The notes: generated by a model from the sequence alone, not told the origin. A stretch of 64,000 bases of DNA from Temnopleurus reevesii (GCA_036244855.1 BQKZ01000622.1:61045-125044), one strand, 5' to 3'. Shown: positions 1 to 15,317, counted from the stretch's first letter. Numbers and translations: made by a program.

Positions 1-1305
1 CAAGAATAGAAGGCTACCCATCATTTGCATAAGGCTAGATGTAAGTTGATAGAGGGGAAAAGAGCAAGGTGGCCAGGGAGAAAGACAAGAACAGAATGGA
101 TAATAATGCAGGAAAAGAAAAGTGACGTATAGCATTTGAGAAGACCACGCACTTTTCTTTTTAGGAGTACCATTGATATATTTAGTTATAATTTTGCCTG
201 CACGAGGAAAAACAATTGTTCTTCCATTTCCTCTTTAATATAGAGATGACAGACAGAACTGGTAAATCATTTCAGTGATTACATTTGACGTAACCCAGTG
301 TTCTTGTTACATATAAATTAAGTATAGATAAAATCATCCTGGTGCGCAATAAAGCCCCTAAAGTATTGGACACTCAAACCAGGTAGGTATATGCTCAAAC
401 CATATGCTCAAACCATAGACCTACACAACTACACATCATACACAATAATACGACACTTGCACTCTCCACAAATCTAAGTTGTATGGAAAAGGTGAGGGGG
501 TTTGTCGTTACCAAGTTGTCCCAATCTGGTGACTTTCTTTTATCTGTATCACCACCTCTGAATAAGAGGGTCGAAACTAATGGGTGTGGGAGTCTTATTG
601 AATAAAATCGATGCACCGTTTTTCAGATGTTTGACATTCCTCATTGATTCTCGTTCTGCTTGGTTTCAATCAGGCTCCTATCATTCCCGCATCACAGCAA
701 GGGAAGGCGGGTGGTCCCATTTTACCTGGACTATTTTAGAATAATGAGATTTCTTAAAAATATATGCCATGCATACACCGTTTGTTACAAGTCATTAGCA
801 TCTTTCGAATTTCCAAATGTGCGTTAAGGGAGTGTAAATAGTGGGTTTTGTATATTACCACTTTCATCGCCTAAATAGAAAAGTTTTGGAGACTGTATGC
901 AGCCCCCGATCCCCGGCCCCTTCCCAGTTCCCGTCTTTTAATCCGCCATCTATAGGTTTCACATAACGAGCAATTGACCAGATTTTGGTGTGTTTTTAGT
1001 ACAAAATGCGTTTTAATGAAGTACAATTTCATATATTCTCCTACGTAGACTCGTCAGGCTGGTAATTCTGAGAAAGAGTTATACTCTCCTGTTTAACTTT
1101 TACACAACACTAACCAGACAAGATTGTCTACTTTCTACTGCCCTATTTTGATTCTCAAATGCAATAAGGGTGGGGAAAGTGTTTTCCCAATAAAGCAAAT
1201 GCAATTTTGGTCGTAAATGTTTTGTTTGTAAATACGGGTGGGCGATCTAACACCATTTATATTTTGTTTTGCAGGTCGATGTTATGAGTCACAGTACGAA
1301 AACGC

Positions 1306-1686
1306 ATGCAGTTAAATGGAAGGGACTTTTTTGATCTACAGAATCATCTTCTTCGTCTACTGAATTCATCCGAACTATTGGCGACTAGAACGACACCTTT
1401 CTGGCGGTTTAATGACGCCGTGCTTCGTTATGAGCATTTATCATCGAAACTCTCTGGTTCTAATCGGTTGTCGAGTAATCTATCTCACTGCTCCTTCGGT
1501 ATTATTCTCTTTGTTCGATTCGATGGTGTTTTTGCAAGATCCACGTCTTATTCATGTTTTGTGTCAGCTATCTTGTGTCAGGAATCCATTGTCTATGACA
1601 GACTGACAGGCGAAGTTAGAGGGAGAGGGGAGGGTTGGAGAGGGGAAAGGAGCGCAGTGAAAAGAGCATCATCGTGTGGATGTTGA
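1306..1686 (+). CDS. Unrecognised 126-codon ORF
   Basis: The ORF begins 31 bp after a good splice-acceptor-like sequence (TTTTGTTTTGCAG ending 1274), with an in-frame TGA at 1285 just upstream of the ATG. The product has no recognised domain, and its C-terminus is encoded by the G-rich tract at 1621-1645. Chance ORF is the default explanation. Confidence 0.1.
   Translation: MQLNGRDFFDLQNHLLRLLNSSELLATRTTPFWRFNDAVLRYEHLSSKLSGSNRLSSNLSHCSFGIILFVRFDGVFARSTSYSCFVSAILCQESIVYDRLTGEVRGRGEGWRGERSAVKRASSCGC
1621..1645 (+). other. Putative G-quadruplex motif
   Basis: Four G runs (1621-1623, 1627-1630, 1632-1634, 1642-1645) with loops of 3, 1 and 7 nt meet the usual G3+N1-7 rule. Confidence 0.5.
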
Positions 1687-4600
1687 AGTCAAGAGGAGCT
1701 TATAGGATCAGCCACAAACATGACAAATAACCTATTCATTGTGTGGACAATATATATAATGACCCAATGCGTCAAGTCAATTGGGGGCCCCTCTATCTAC
1801 CCCCATCAATGAGGGTAAAGAGGAAAGCCCCTAAAGAAGCTGCATCCAAGCAGGATAAAGCAGCTGTCAAGAGGCTAACAATGGCAGGGTGAGTAAAAAG
1901 AAGTCGATCTCTCGCCTAACCATTATCACCTTCTTGATTGAGGTAGTCATCTTGTTGTCTTGACGCCACTCTCACTGGCCACCCACTACCACTCCACCTC
2001 GTATAACAACAGGGATCTATTGATAGGCGAGGCGCCAACCTGCAGTCACCCAGTACTTTGATATAACACACAACTGGCAGGGGGTTAAGATCGTGGTTAC
2101 GCGAGCTTTAAAACATACAAAAGTACATTTTATTTCAATGCTATGTTTCGGAAATATTTACAGATAATTGCGGTCAGTTGGTGGTCACTTGGTGGTCAGA
2201 AACATACGGGAGGGTGTAAAATAAAATGGTCTATGTCACTCACATCCGACAGATATTACGTCATTTATGTGGAATAAATCTCTTTGTTGGGCTTGAAGGA
2301 ATACCATGAGATATTTGATAGTGTGCAGCCAACGGAAACGTTTATACCTTACAAACTTGATCTAAATCGTGTCTCAAACCTAGGGCCATTAGAATATTCA
2401 TATTTCTGTTTGTAAAATCTTTGTTTTTCTTGAAATTTAATAAAAACAGAAGTTACTTTCAAGACGATCCAAGATCGAAAATTAGCATTAACGAAAAACG
2501 AAGCTTAATCGTAAACCATGCCCAAGCGAGCACTCGAGAAGGACAGCTTTTAGAGACGGGAATGAGTTTTAAGAGGGGTTACATTCAACTTGGACAGGGT
2601 CAAAGGCTCATTATATGCAGACAGACTCCGCAATTACCAAACTAATGTTTGGGGACACATCATGCATATACATTTTCTTTGAAAGGTGTCCTCCGAGCCA
2701 GCACTTAGAATGTCACGCTGAAGGTCATTGTCACGCGAGGCAAGGAGTCGCAAATACGCTCTGCAAAAGTCTACAAGGTGGTTAAGCATAAGAGAAGTGA
2801 TTACGCACGGAAACCTTTCATTCCAATTGATGACTTTGAAGAATTAGACATAATATTTTAGAGGCATATTGCAAATGAATCTTGAATTTAGACAGAGAAA
2901 TACGTTTATAAACTGAATAAATCAAATTTATGCATCTTCATTGTCTAAACTGGATTTTCATCAGGATCTTTAACGAACAAAATGCAGCATTAGAGATGGA
3001 AATTATGCGTCCCGAGTACATTACAGCCTAGGAAAATTACAGTAGCTCAGAATAGAACAATGGCCCCAACATTCATTGCGGTTTGTGTGAGGTATACATA
3101 ATATATATAATGACTTGATATCTTCGTTAGATAGCGTGAAGTATTATAGAATGTGTAAAAGCAGGTGCTATTTTGCACATGCAGTTATTCGTAAAAAGAG
3201 TTCTCTCAAAGTGTTTGTTTCATGCACTCAAAATGTTATGCACGCACGCTTAAGTGTTACTATTGCTTTTTTAAGTGTTATTTTAACTCTTGACTCTCCT
3301 AAGTGTTAAAATAACATTTATTTATTGATTCTGAATAGGGCCTCTTCTCCCTCAATATGCATACTTTCTCTGCACCAAAAGTACAAAAATAGCAAGTAAA
3401 ATACAAACTGAACACTCATCGATTCTAAAACATCACTAACGTGAAGGACCATTTCATTAAGAAATGTTATCAGACAAAAGAATATTTTGTCATGAATACC
3501 ATATTAAACACATTTAGAGTCGCTGCCTTCGTTTCAGGATGGTCATTTTCTTAGCAGACGACACAACCTGATTCAGACAGGGTCATGCATACACATCGGA
3601 CTCCGTACACAACTTTTGGCGCCAACTCTTGAGTGCGTTAAACTCTCTGTCCACTTCTACATCGAAGTATAAACACACTTATAGGGTGAACTTGGACTTG
3701 CAAAAGAAAGAGAGGAAGACAGAGAGAGGAAGAGGGGAGACCCTTGATATTGTGGTAGAATAATCCAAAAGAGGTCCATATTCTCACTCAACGAATTCTC
3801 CGACCGTGTGTTCACACTTACGTAATTACTATGCACATCTTGGAGCTGCGCAGATATTCACCTCTCTCACCCCGCCAAAGCACGCCGGCTATTGCGTGAC
3901 GTGGCCGGCTGAAGGGTGAGCACAGAGACTCAAGTTGCAATTAGTTATGCGTTAGGCAGCTGCATTCTTATAGGCATGCGGCACACAGATAGAGCAGGGA
4001 AATGGGAAGTTTAAACGCGTATAAATCAAAGCAAAAGCAGGAGATTCTTAAGCAATATGTCCTTGGGGTTTCGAATTGAAGGGTAGGGTGGCAGGTTTTC
4101 AAGTAAGATTGTGCATTTCTAAGTAGGTTATTGTCTATGTCTATAGTCATGTTCATTAGCGAAGGATATGCTCGAAACACAGTCAGCATAGCAAAGATAC
4201 AAATGTAAACAATTATACCTCACTATCACTTAGATAACTAGAGGTGGCAGAATATTTCAAAATGCAGGGTAAGGACAAAATTGAGCAAGACATAGAAAAG
4301 GGGGTATCTCGGGAAAGTTAAGTACATGGCAACGATGACGGGCTATTATGCGGGAATGGAGAAATAGTATTCCACTGGACTGCAATGGGTGATATAGAGG
4401 AAAGAGTTATTGCACTTCTTTCATCTTCTCCTCGTTCATGTTCAATTACCGCTGTCTATCTGTCTCTAACCACGGAACCTGTTCGAGTCTGTCTGCAGGC
4501 CGCTCTGGGCATCAGCTCGGCACAAGGGTGCAGTCAGATCAACCAGATCTCCTTACTACACCCATATTTTCTGGAATGTATCTTTCATTAAATGCCATTC

Positions 4601-7600
4601 GTTGCTTGACCCTCTCAAATTAAAGGGGATTATCATGTCATCTGCATGTTACTTGTCTCTCTGACTTCCCGGCAAGACCACGCCTTGCAAAGAAAACAAA
4701 TAATTCAACATTTTGGGCTGTGTAATTAAAAATGTATCACCATGATTGATCTCTTGCATTGTTTTATTGTCAACAGTTTGCAATTTCTACATATATTTAT
4801 TAACAAAATTCTATATTTATCTTGCTGTCATTGAGTTCAAGGTTTTCTTTGATTTAATTCCAGAGAAGTAATTGCGTATAAAATAACATCATACGTCATT
4901 TAACAATTCCATCGAGTTCACATCGATGGTTGAGATCGCTATTAGCGGATCACTTATTTTTAGAGCTCTTCCTCCTTGGCAAACTCAGCAAATGAAAAAA
5001 GAAAATCTGCTCATCCTTTACGCAGATGTTTCAATATCGATTACGGTCAATCGGAATGACTTGTTAGACTTGTCGCAAACATTTATTGTCTTCTTCCCTC
5101 AATAAAGAAACAACTATTTGGGGTAACGACTGGACAGGAGGATGGAAAGTGACGGCTTCAATTGGTGTAACTCACTGAGGTCAAGCCTGCCAAAGGCAAA
5201 TAAGAAAGCAGAGTATATTGGCATTATTCAAGACGTTCTTGATGATCTAACTGCTTATCTCTCAGAGAACTATTATAGGAAGCGGGTGAGATGCACTCTA
5301 TCCTCTACTTAGTATTCAGCATAGATGCAATCATGAGACTATTCTGTATTAAATGTTTTATTGTTCGGTTGGTTTGAGTTACAAAACTCTCATTTCTCAA
5401 TGACCGATAGTATATGAACGTTGTCATGGTTGTTATTATTGTTTTCTTCATTTTTAGTTATGGAATAGACAATTCATATTCTTTCGCGCGACTGAAAAAA
5501 AAATGATTTCGTCTTCATTAATATCAATTCTCACAGTGAGAAGAGGATTGCTCTATATATAGGTATATAAACGATTAATTTCCTATCCATTTTATAATGA
5601 AATTGAAGATTAGGATATTGACCATCTAATAAGCTTTAAATAAGAGCAATTATCATCAGCTATTCATTTAACTCATTTTATTTGTATATAATTCACAATT
5701 CAGAATTAGCAAATCAGGAAAAGGAACAGGAGAAATGGAAGAGCATCATACAGAAGATGGCATCAGGAAAACATGTAGACGTAGAGGGATAATGTTAAAA
5801 CTGTGAGAAAAAAAAGGAAATAGAGCAGACTAATTCCCAAACTATCATATACATGAAACGATATGACAACGAATATATACTTCAAATCTGTAAAACGCTC
5901 AATCATTTGAAAGGCAATATCGAAGCATGCTATTATCTTCATCATAATGAATAACTTTCTTCAATCTCTATAGCGGCTCACGTTCTATCAGTGTCTATAT
6001 ATCATGAGAGTGGTTATGAATAATACCCATGATATCCATCTTTAGAACTCGAAATATTAATACCTTCAATAATTATTGGAGGACAGCCGATTGGACATCG
6101 GATAGTTTTGACGGGAAATGACAGCGTCTTATTTCGGAGTAGAGTGGGAGACTTGTACCATTAGAAGATGGCTCCGTTTCACTCTTTAATTATTTTGCTC
6201 TGGAATGGGTGTTGGATGCGGGCGAGAGTTTCTAACAAGAGAATTGGCTTACATTTCGTGTCCTCATTGACTTTATATTGGAGGACCAGCTGCCTAGAAC
6301 AATCTGACTCATGTGTTAGTGAAACGAGTAGTGAGATGGCGAAGGTAGATGGGGAGTTATAGAGCAATATATGCTTTATTTACTGTATTTATCAACTGAT
6401 CAATTCGTCAAGTCAGTATGCCTCTTTGAATATATGTTGTGAAAGTCAAAAAATTATTGAAAAGAAGTTTTCTCATGTTTTCATGAAGTGACGTTAGCAA
6501 AAGAATGATGTTGCGCCACAACATTATTATAGCTCCAATTTTACTCAACCATGTTCTTTTATATAATCAAAACGTGCTTAAATATGATGTCCTTTAGTTT
6601 CATGATATGTTGGGGTTAATTTGTCTTCATGCAACACCACCATTTGGCTATACCGTCACCCTCGTGAACGCATGGACGTACTGTTTATTTCATAATTTCT
6701 GTGACAAAGCACATTGTGCCTTTCTTCAGTTCTGTAAAATATTGTTTTATGTGTTTTAAGACTTGAAAAGAGGAATTCATTCGGTCTACGGATTGTATGG
6801 TCTTGAATCACATAAAGTACCAGCAGCGTAAATATTTAATAGATGATTTGGAAAGAAATATATAGGTCAAAACATCATTCCATGTTGGAGGCGAAACGAG
6901 AAACTTCTCGTATTTGATTTCTCCTTAATTGATCTCATATTTCAGAAACAGGGTTATAGGGAGGACTTGCATCGAATTATAATGTCATAATTTGCTATTT
7001 TATGATTGATGTTCTTCTCTTGGGTTGGGTTATTAAGGTTAATTCGTGTGCGATATATCCTAAATACATAATCAAACGATTTATGACGAATTCAATACTT
7101 GCTTCACTACGTGCCTTCTCAGTGAGGGAGGGATCGTGAATTCGTCGCCAGCATGATCAGGGGGATCATGGAATATTGGGTATCGACGAAACGATTGCAT
7201 TATTTGCATGATTTTTTCTTCAATAATCACAATGGTTCCCAAAGTAAAACATGAACAAATGTGTGCATTTTCATACATATGGGTATAAAAAAGGGGTTTG
7301 GGAGTTGGGGAAGGGGCATTTACGAACGATAGGGGAGGAGGGAGAGGAGGAGGAAGGGGCAAAGAAGAAGGGAAGGTGCTTTCCACCTGTTTCTATTGTT
7401 TGGGGTCATGACCATTGGGGCAATCTTTTATAGTCACATAATTTATGAACGACATAGTCCACTTTACCTAAGTAAACGTTTAACTACCACAACAAGAGGG
7501 CAAATTAAACTTTTTTTTCTCAGTCCTGTTTGGGGAGAACGTGCCAGGGCGGTGAACAACGGGGTCTAGCAGTCTCAAGGCCGGATCTGAATTTGACCCC

Positions 7601-8846
7601 TTTTCAAATCAGTAAATGACTCCAAAAAGCCCCAGGAGAAATCTAACAAAAGCTACACTGTACTTTCAACTAATAATTGTACCCTATCCTTATAATTTCT
7701 TCAAGCTACTGAAAAATATCGAGAGCGTAAATTTTGTGATTTTGTGAGCACACATTTTAAGTCACGTATCTCTCGTTGTAGATTTAGCGTTTTAAGATGC
7801 ATCCTACTATTCTGTATTAGGATTTGTCTATTCGTTTGTCTTTTGTTGCATGTGTGCAAAACTACATATCTTTGCTCCCATGTCCCTCCCCCAAACAAAG
7901 GTGGAGGATTTACTATTTAAGTGTTAGTTGGAACGTCAAAATAGTTAAACCTTTATATTATTTCTTTTACCTTTCTTAGAAAGTAATGTACATGTATACA
8001 ATACTTTTCGTTGTCACGTATCCCATTCGATGATCATAACCTAATGAAATCAGTAAATTGCATTCGTTACGTTAGTTAAAAAAAACCTCCATCAAATTAA
8101 TTTCTTCAGTAAGTGCACTGGATAGGCTTTTTTCACCAGGCTAAATAGAGTATTCAATTAGGCACTTTAACTAAGAATGATTATACATATGCAAATAATA
8201 GATGATATCATCAGTGTGTTTCTTGTAATCGATTAACTCAAAACCATAAATACGCATTTTTCTTTTTTTTCAGTCACATTGCCTTCAATTTATTTACATC
8301 AACAGTGATTAATTACCAGCGCCTTGAACAAGAACTAGAAGTTGAAGTTTGTCAGTATCGATCATGTAATGGGACCTGTATACTGAGGGTGACTAACCCC
8401 TCTGCCTATTTATTCATGCCAAAAGACATGATGCATCAAAACGCATGCGTGGAGAATGGTCACCAATTACTCACACTTCTCCTATGTATGTACCCTATGA
8501 ACGACCTACATCATGTACATGTGCATGTATTGGTTGTGGTCAGCGTATTGATGTAACTTGTAATAATATGCTATCAGCGGTGTGCTCATCTAGAATGAAG
8601 CTACAGGAGACAGATAATCGAATATTATCATCATACATGCTGATTTAATCTTATTATGAGTATTAGTGGTTCAGAGTTGGAATAATACAGATATAATCAT
8701 ATTTCATATCTTATTACTATCAGTAGTTATAGTAGTTGTAGTTATATCAATAATGATGTATGTCTTTATAATATGATATTGGTGAATAAAGTCAGGGACC
8801 TTGACATGTTATCATCGTTATCATGATTATTTATCTTACGTTTGAT
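1687..8846. other. No recognisable gene
   Basis: AT-rich DNA with only short ORFs and no motif I recognise. Small inverted repeats occur: GTTATTTTAAC at 3277-3287 with its complement at 3305-3315, and CATGATC at 7152-7158 with GATCATG at 7164-7170. The 101-codon minus ORF at 7081-7386 is low-complexity Pro/Leu from a purine tract. Confidence 0.6.
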
Positions 8847-8893
8847 TTTTTTTTTTTTTTTTTTTTTTTTGAGGGGGGGGGGGGGGGGGGTGC
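8847..8893. repeat. Poly-T then poly-G homopolymers
   Basis: A T run of more than 20 is followed by a G run of about 18, then GCGCGC. Lengths are likely unreliable in a short-read assembly. Confidence 0.9.
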
Positions 8894-8899
8894 GCGCGC

Positions 8900-11800
8900 T
8901 GGTGGCTGCCCGCCCACACTACGCTGTCCTATATTCATAAATCATATTATATTATATTGATTTACCAGCTCTTTATCAACTATTAATGATCGTAAAAGTT
9001 ATACAATATATGCATGATAGGAGTGGATAATCTGTTCTGTCATATAATGTGTAAATGATAATGATGTAGGCATACTAACCTGATTTTTTTTATTGCCAAG
9101 ATATTAATGATTAATTGCAAACAAGAAAAAGATAATTAGCTTCTGAATCAATGTGTACATACTCTATGTGATTTATGAATACCAGCATAACACCAATCTC
9201 TTCCAGGTAAGTAATGTATTCCTGTGTAATTTGTATGATTGGATTATATTTAAATTCTAAGGCTCTAAAGCAAATCAGAAGTCATGATAAAGCCTTCGAA
9301 TATAATGCCAAATGAAAATTCATGAGAGATCGCTATGTAGTTTTAACATTAAAAGCACTTGCAAATCACGATTGTGGCAAAACATCTCTCCATAAATCTG
9401 TTGTACTTAAAGGTCATTTTTGTCCATTTGGATAATAATAAAGAACATAAGAACTACTGAGCCATTACTGTATAATTATTAGCATAATCACACATTAATT
9501 AAACGTGTCGCGTTTTTTTTTCATATCATAATAGCTGTGAAAACCTGTGAATAAATTGATGTCAAACACTACAAATCAATTGCAAAACGTACTAGCGGGA
9601 GAAACCTGAGAGATAAACGTGATGCAGAAAAACAAAAACAAACATAAGACGATATATGAGAACGAAAAAGAAAGGCCCCCACCCCTCCCTCCCTCCAGCA
9701 AATATAGATATTGTGGTTGTGGTAAACCAAACGCCACAGGTATAGGCCAATTACCGCTGTAGGAAGGGCAAGACGCTCGATATGGTGACAAAATTAATGA
9801 GGAGCGCTAATCCGAGTATTGATAAGGTGCTGCTTTCACCAATTGGAAATAAGAAAAAAACAAATGAGGGCAGTGGTAAAGTGGGGGGTAGTGGAGAAAT
9901 GGTGCGTATGTTGATGGAATAATCGCCACCTAGGAGAGCATTAATGTTTCGAAAGAAACCATGAAATGCCATGCAATAGAAAACCGAATCATCAACCCCG
10001 CAATATAGCTAGTATCATGCATTATCAATTTGTATTGATCTAGACAAGTAAAGTAGACGCAGTATGAGACTATAACATACTCGTGTATAATTATAATCAT
10101 TCACCTTTGAATTAATATGATGAAATATACATAGATTTAATTGATTTAAACACGTCAATTCGAGGAAGAATAAAACAATTCGGCAAAGATATCCGGCGAG
10201 ACATTCCCAGATGACCTGTATGCAGTCAGAGAGTGGCTAATTATGAAGAGAAAACCCTGCAATTAGTAGCGGAAGTATCGACCCCTTGTTTTGGTAAAAT
10301 ATATTTCCCAGGGCTATAGTAATGAAAGTGAAATTATTGGATGATTTTCCCATCATACCTTATGATACAACGAGGGTAGATGCACGTGCTACTCGATAAG
10401 GTGATTGGTTAGGGGATAACCTCTTTGTTGTGAGGGGTACATTAAAGCCAAGGGAAAATGGTTTGACGTTTGTCAAGAATTATATCTTTGAAAAATAGTA
10501 CCGGTCCGTCGAATTTATGTTGACTACATTTTTAAAGAAATGTGAGAAAATATTTAGTGAAAGAAAATTTTTAACATACATTTAGCTGTAACTCAGAGAG
10601 TATTGTTACATTTAAACAAATGATATGGTCTCTTATTTGTTCGGTAAATGTTGAGACATATTCTTTTTCTTCAAATTACATTCTAGTATTGATTAAGTTG
10701 AATCGAATTGAAAATAAAATGTTATCTGGTAAATATAGTATTATTGTTCCTTTGAATGTATAGCACATGCGTATAATTGAAATATTGTTGTGCCTGAATC
10801 CTTTAATTACATCTATATCAGCAATTTTATCAAAGTGTTTATAATACAAACAAAATGTTGATCAATCTATTAGTTTTACGAATTTGATTTAGTTGAAAAA
10901 GTCATACAAACGAGATCACATCTTATCTCGGCAAAAGAAAAAGTAATTACAAGACGAGAGAACGGGTGTTGGTAATCTTAAATATTCAAGGTTGCAAATT
11001 AATTTGTACTCATACATGAAAGTGGCATTTCATAAGAATCTGATTTGCTTACATAGATTTATTGATCAACATAAATGTAAACCCCTCATCTCAAGACACT
11101 TTGGCGTCCAATTTAAATTATATTGCAGAACAAACTGTGATTAGATCATTACATACATGAGGCGCATCTACGTACTATTTGATTCCATGTTATTAATGTC
11201 TTGTACAGTTGTAGAACGATTGATTGTCAGGAAGCAGACCCAATGATCATTGCAAACAGTTTTCGGGAAATCAATTTCAATTTTCAATCACATACTGGCT
11301 CGTTTTGGATGAACGTAACTAGGTCATGGGGGAGAAGTTAATATGAATTAGTAAGCTTACAAGAGTGATCGTGACATGACTGTTGATGTATGTGTGATGA
11401 TTTCAACCCTTATTAGATTTGAAAATTATTTTTGCCCTTGGAGGTCATAGAACCCCTTAAGCGAATGTGTCGCTTTTCATTTTCCGTTCCGTTCAACTCT
11501 TTCACGAAACAAAAATGAAGTGAAGGCGTCTTAACCAGTTAACACACAAAATGGACGAATATATACACTGGCAATATTGCACGTATGTTATTAGAAAATT
11601 ATGAACATGGCCTTGGGAGTTTGCATAAAATATGAACAAGTCACCTAACAATTTTACCCATTCCCACGTAAAATCCAGATGCCTTTCGTGTAGCATACAT
11701 CTCCTTTCATGATTTCATGCATCAGAAATCTCATTCAAGAAAATGATTATCCCTGGAGAGGTCTTCTTAAAACAATGTCTGAAGCTGTTCGCATTGCTCT

Positions 11801-14800
11801 TACGAACATGAGCCTCGGGTGACCTCAAGAGGAGTATCGCTGTTACTCTTTAAATAACATTGAGATCTTTAAACACTACACACTGCTAGCAATGGGACAA
11901 ATACATAAATGCTATACAGTGTTGTACGTATACTCAATTGTGAATTAATTTTGTACATATACTTATGACTTTATCATATGCAGTGTGCTTCTCTCCTGTT
12001 GTTTATCTTTGTATTATATGTTCATATATGCAATTATAATGTAATAGTCTGTATATGTTTATGTGTATGCTTCATGTATAAATTATTAATGTAATTATTA
12101 GGGGCCAGTCTTCTTAACAAGCCTCGCTTCTCTGATAGCCTCTGATAGCATTTACGACTTGAAATGCAAAGGTTTATTGCGTGAAACCAACATAGCAGCT
12201 GATTCACCCTTTAAAGTGAATAATGTCATGTTAATCTAACTTCATGTCGAAATTAATTGCCTATAATAAATTGTTTAGCTAATGCTCCAAATGCGAACAA
12301 AATATTGAATTTAATAACGCAACGAAGCCTAACTGTCGTTACTTTCAGTACATCTACATTTGATGAGTGAATGAATTATCTTTCACAGGAAATCATATTT
12401 GGAAATCATATAATGTCAGGTAGGTATTCAGAACTATGTAAGGTGGCATTTTAACTGGATGTGCAGCCATAACATGACAACCTGGTCCGGGTAGCAAGTG
12501 AGTAGGGTTCACGCTTGTGTTGATTCAGAACGCGAGGGAAGGCCGATGTCTGTTATCAGAATAAATACCCAATCGTATCGTTACACTATCTGCTACTGAA
12601 AGAGAAGACGTTTTCTTCATAAATAAAAAACAAAGGGGAGAAGAGAAAACTGCTTATTTAGAAGGAGACCTGAGTGCATTGCCTGGAGAGTGAACTTTGT
12701 TATGTGATTTAAAGTGAGATGTTCCATTTGGAATTAGATCCTAAACGGAAAAGATTGACCACCAAGTTTCACTATACCTAACATTCCTGTGCCCTGCTAG
12801 CTAAGAATACAAGTGATATTGGCGTGTGTTTTCACTGGCTCCTAAAACATCAAACAGCATTCTAACTGAAATACCCCGTGAAGACCGCCAATGCTCTCGT
12901 ATAAAGTGACGAATGCTCCATCATTGTGTGAATTAGCATCGAAGTGATATTGATTGATACGTTAACACATGATTTTTATTACGGTGATGAATAAGGTCTT
13001 TATACCTAATGTTGAGAGCACCCCTAAACCACCTGCCCTTTACTCTCATAGCATGTTATCAAATATTTTTAGAATTCTAACAACTTTAACATTTCAAACA
13101 TCATTCGGCCACGGTACATTATGAATCACAATGTCATGTGGGAGGCTTGTGCAGACAAACATTGTATGGTGCAATTTTGGTCCAATGTTGAAGAGTATTC
13201 ACAGAATTTTGCCGATGCACGCCAATCATTGGCAAGAGCTACATCATTTGTCTGGTTGAGGTTAAAAGAAACGAGGGGGGAAATGAGGAAACACAGTTTG
13301 CGTGGTCTTGTTTTCTTGTTTGTTTTTAAATGACGATTATGCAAAATTATTGGCTAACTCTAATAGTTTATAAACCATGTGTTAAAGAATCAAACATGTC
13401 AAAGATATTATTTTTCTATTTTCTGAAGTAAACATATAAAAAGGGGCACTGTATTTGCAAATCAAGTTTAGCAATTCCAAGGGCATCAGAGACACTGGAT
13501 CACTTTAGATAGGCAGAGAAAATCAGCAAAGCTCTTTTCCTTCTTCTCATTCGTTACCATGGTTTTCAATCAGTAGAAAAGCATTTTAGTCAAATATATG
13601 CGCATATCATATGGTTCGTATTCCAGTGTATGTTTTTTATACGGAATTATAACATTCCTGACATGAAGATCTTCAGGGATAAATTCTCGTCACTCTATTC
13701 CTGAATTATATTTCGTTCCAAGTCAAGGGGAAATTCCCTACCTCCAGAACTGTTTCTGAACAAATTGTAAAAGTTATCTGACTGAATGTTTTTGTTTTTA
13801 TTTTCCTCACTTGCTTTAAATTTCCTTTGTTTATTGTATATATATTGTATATACTTTTTTCTCTCCCTATATCATAGGACGGCAAACTATAAGAATGTTT
13901 GAATTATATACACAACGCCAAGTATATAAAGGACGGATGCTATACTGTTAATATTCTACACCAACCACTCTCCAATGAATACTTCGAATGAATAGACGAG
14001 AATAATAATTAACCAACTGTCATTTTGGATTGCAGTTCAAACACTACACTCTGCCTGTCCATGAATGTCCATTGCACAAGCTACTTGAAATAAACGAGGC
14101 AAGCCTTAGAATTTCTTATGATGTGTATTGACTCCTGTCTTTATGCCTATTTCATTTTTGAAGACGACGACACCTTTCTCATATGATTTTAGAGGCATAT
14201 TCAGAATTTTGCATATCTTAAGATGTAAGGAAAATAAATTCACCTTGCAGTAATATTCTCTTGTTCTCACTGACAAAGATAGTGTGATTCGTGAGATCAT
14301 GAAAGACGACGATCGGAAACGCCATATTTTTGCACTGTTTTGCGACCTTGAGATTTATGAATATTGTAACGTTTGTTCGTGTCTGAATTGAAGAATGCCT
14401 CTCGTCCTTTTCAACTCGCTAGCATTTTGCTCCCTTTGATGTTGTTGTTTCTTAACAGGAATATTTTGTTCGTGGGTGCACAGAAAGAAATAATTGACAG
14501 CTCTATATTCAGCACGTTATAGATTTTCCCCTTGGTATTTCGCGTGAACAAAATGTTGGGCAAGATTGTGGACTTTACCGAAAAGTATTGTGAAAAACTT
14601 GACATTTTGTTAAAGAATTGTTGTTCTTGTCGGCAGTTTTTTATACTATTATGCATAGAGATTTATATGCACATGTAAATTTTATATTTAACGTAAGATG
14701 ATAAAAGCTCCTCATTGTGATTACACAAATTAACGTAATTGATAATGAATTAGGTACACCATACCTATCATAGCGATGTACCTCGACAACGCTTCATTCA

Positions 14801-15120
14801 TCCACGCGAGCCATGTGATATTGAAAAGTCTCTTGTCGATAAATCGATGAAAAACTCAATCAGGAAATGGCTCCGCCGATCAGAAATATGGGCTCATTTT
14901 GAGTTGATGATGACATTCATGACATCGATGATGACATTTTGATTTGCACAGTCATCAACACAAGATGTCTGCCAAAAAGAACTTGGTGGAATTGATGATG
15001 AGTGAGGGATTGGGCAGTGACGATGGGGAATAACAATCAAGAATGAGAAGGGATGGGACAAAAATATGGCTGCAGAAAGAAAGATCGGAAGCCGGGAGAA
15101 AGGAATGGGAGGAAGAGTGG
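8900..15120. other. No recognisable gene
   Basis: AT-rich intergenic or intronic DNA. The only item of note is CAG|GTAAGT at 9204-9212, preceded by pyrimidines. A LINE-3'-end-like phrase (GGGGCCAGTCTTCTTAACAA at 12101) has no further support. Confidence 0.6.
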
Positions 15121-15121
15121 T

Positions 15122-15124
<3 letters not shown>

Positions 15125-15182
<58 letters not shown>
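15125..15182. repeat. (GA)n microsatellite
   Basis: Nearly perfect GA repeats. The Arg-Glu and Leu-Ser ORFs on both strands here are artefacts of this tract. Confidence 0.95.
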
Positions 15183-15187
<5 letters not shown>

Positions 15188-15317
15188 AGGAGGGAGAGAG
15201 AGTTGTCATTTGTTGGTTTGTATTTAGCCGAAAACTTCTCAGAAGTTAAATGATTCAGGTTTAAGTATTTACTATTATTCGCAAAATTCTAGACGCCCCG
15301 ACCCCGACACAATGGAC

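Noticed and set aside
8270..8556. Possible exon after a strong acceptor (TTTTTTTTCAG at 8272)
   Set aside because: No convincing donor follows and the 83-codon product is unrecognised; AT-rich DNA yields many such acceptors.
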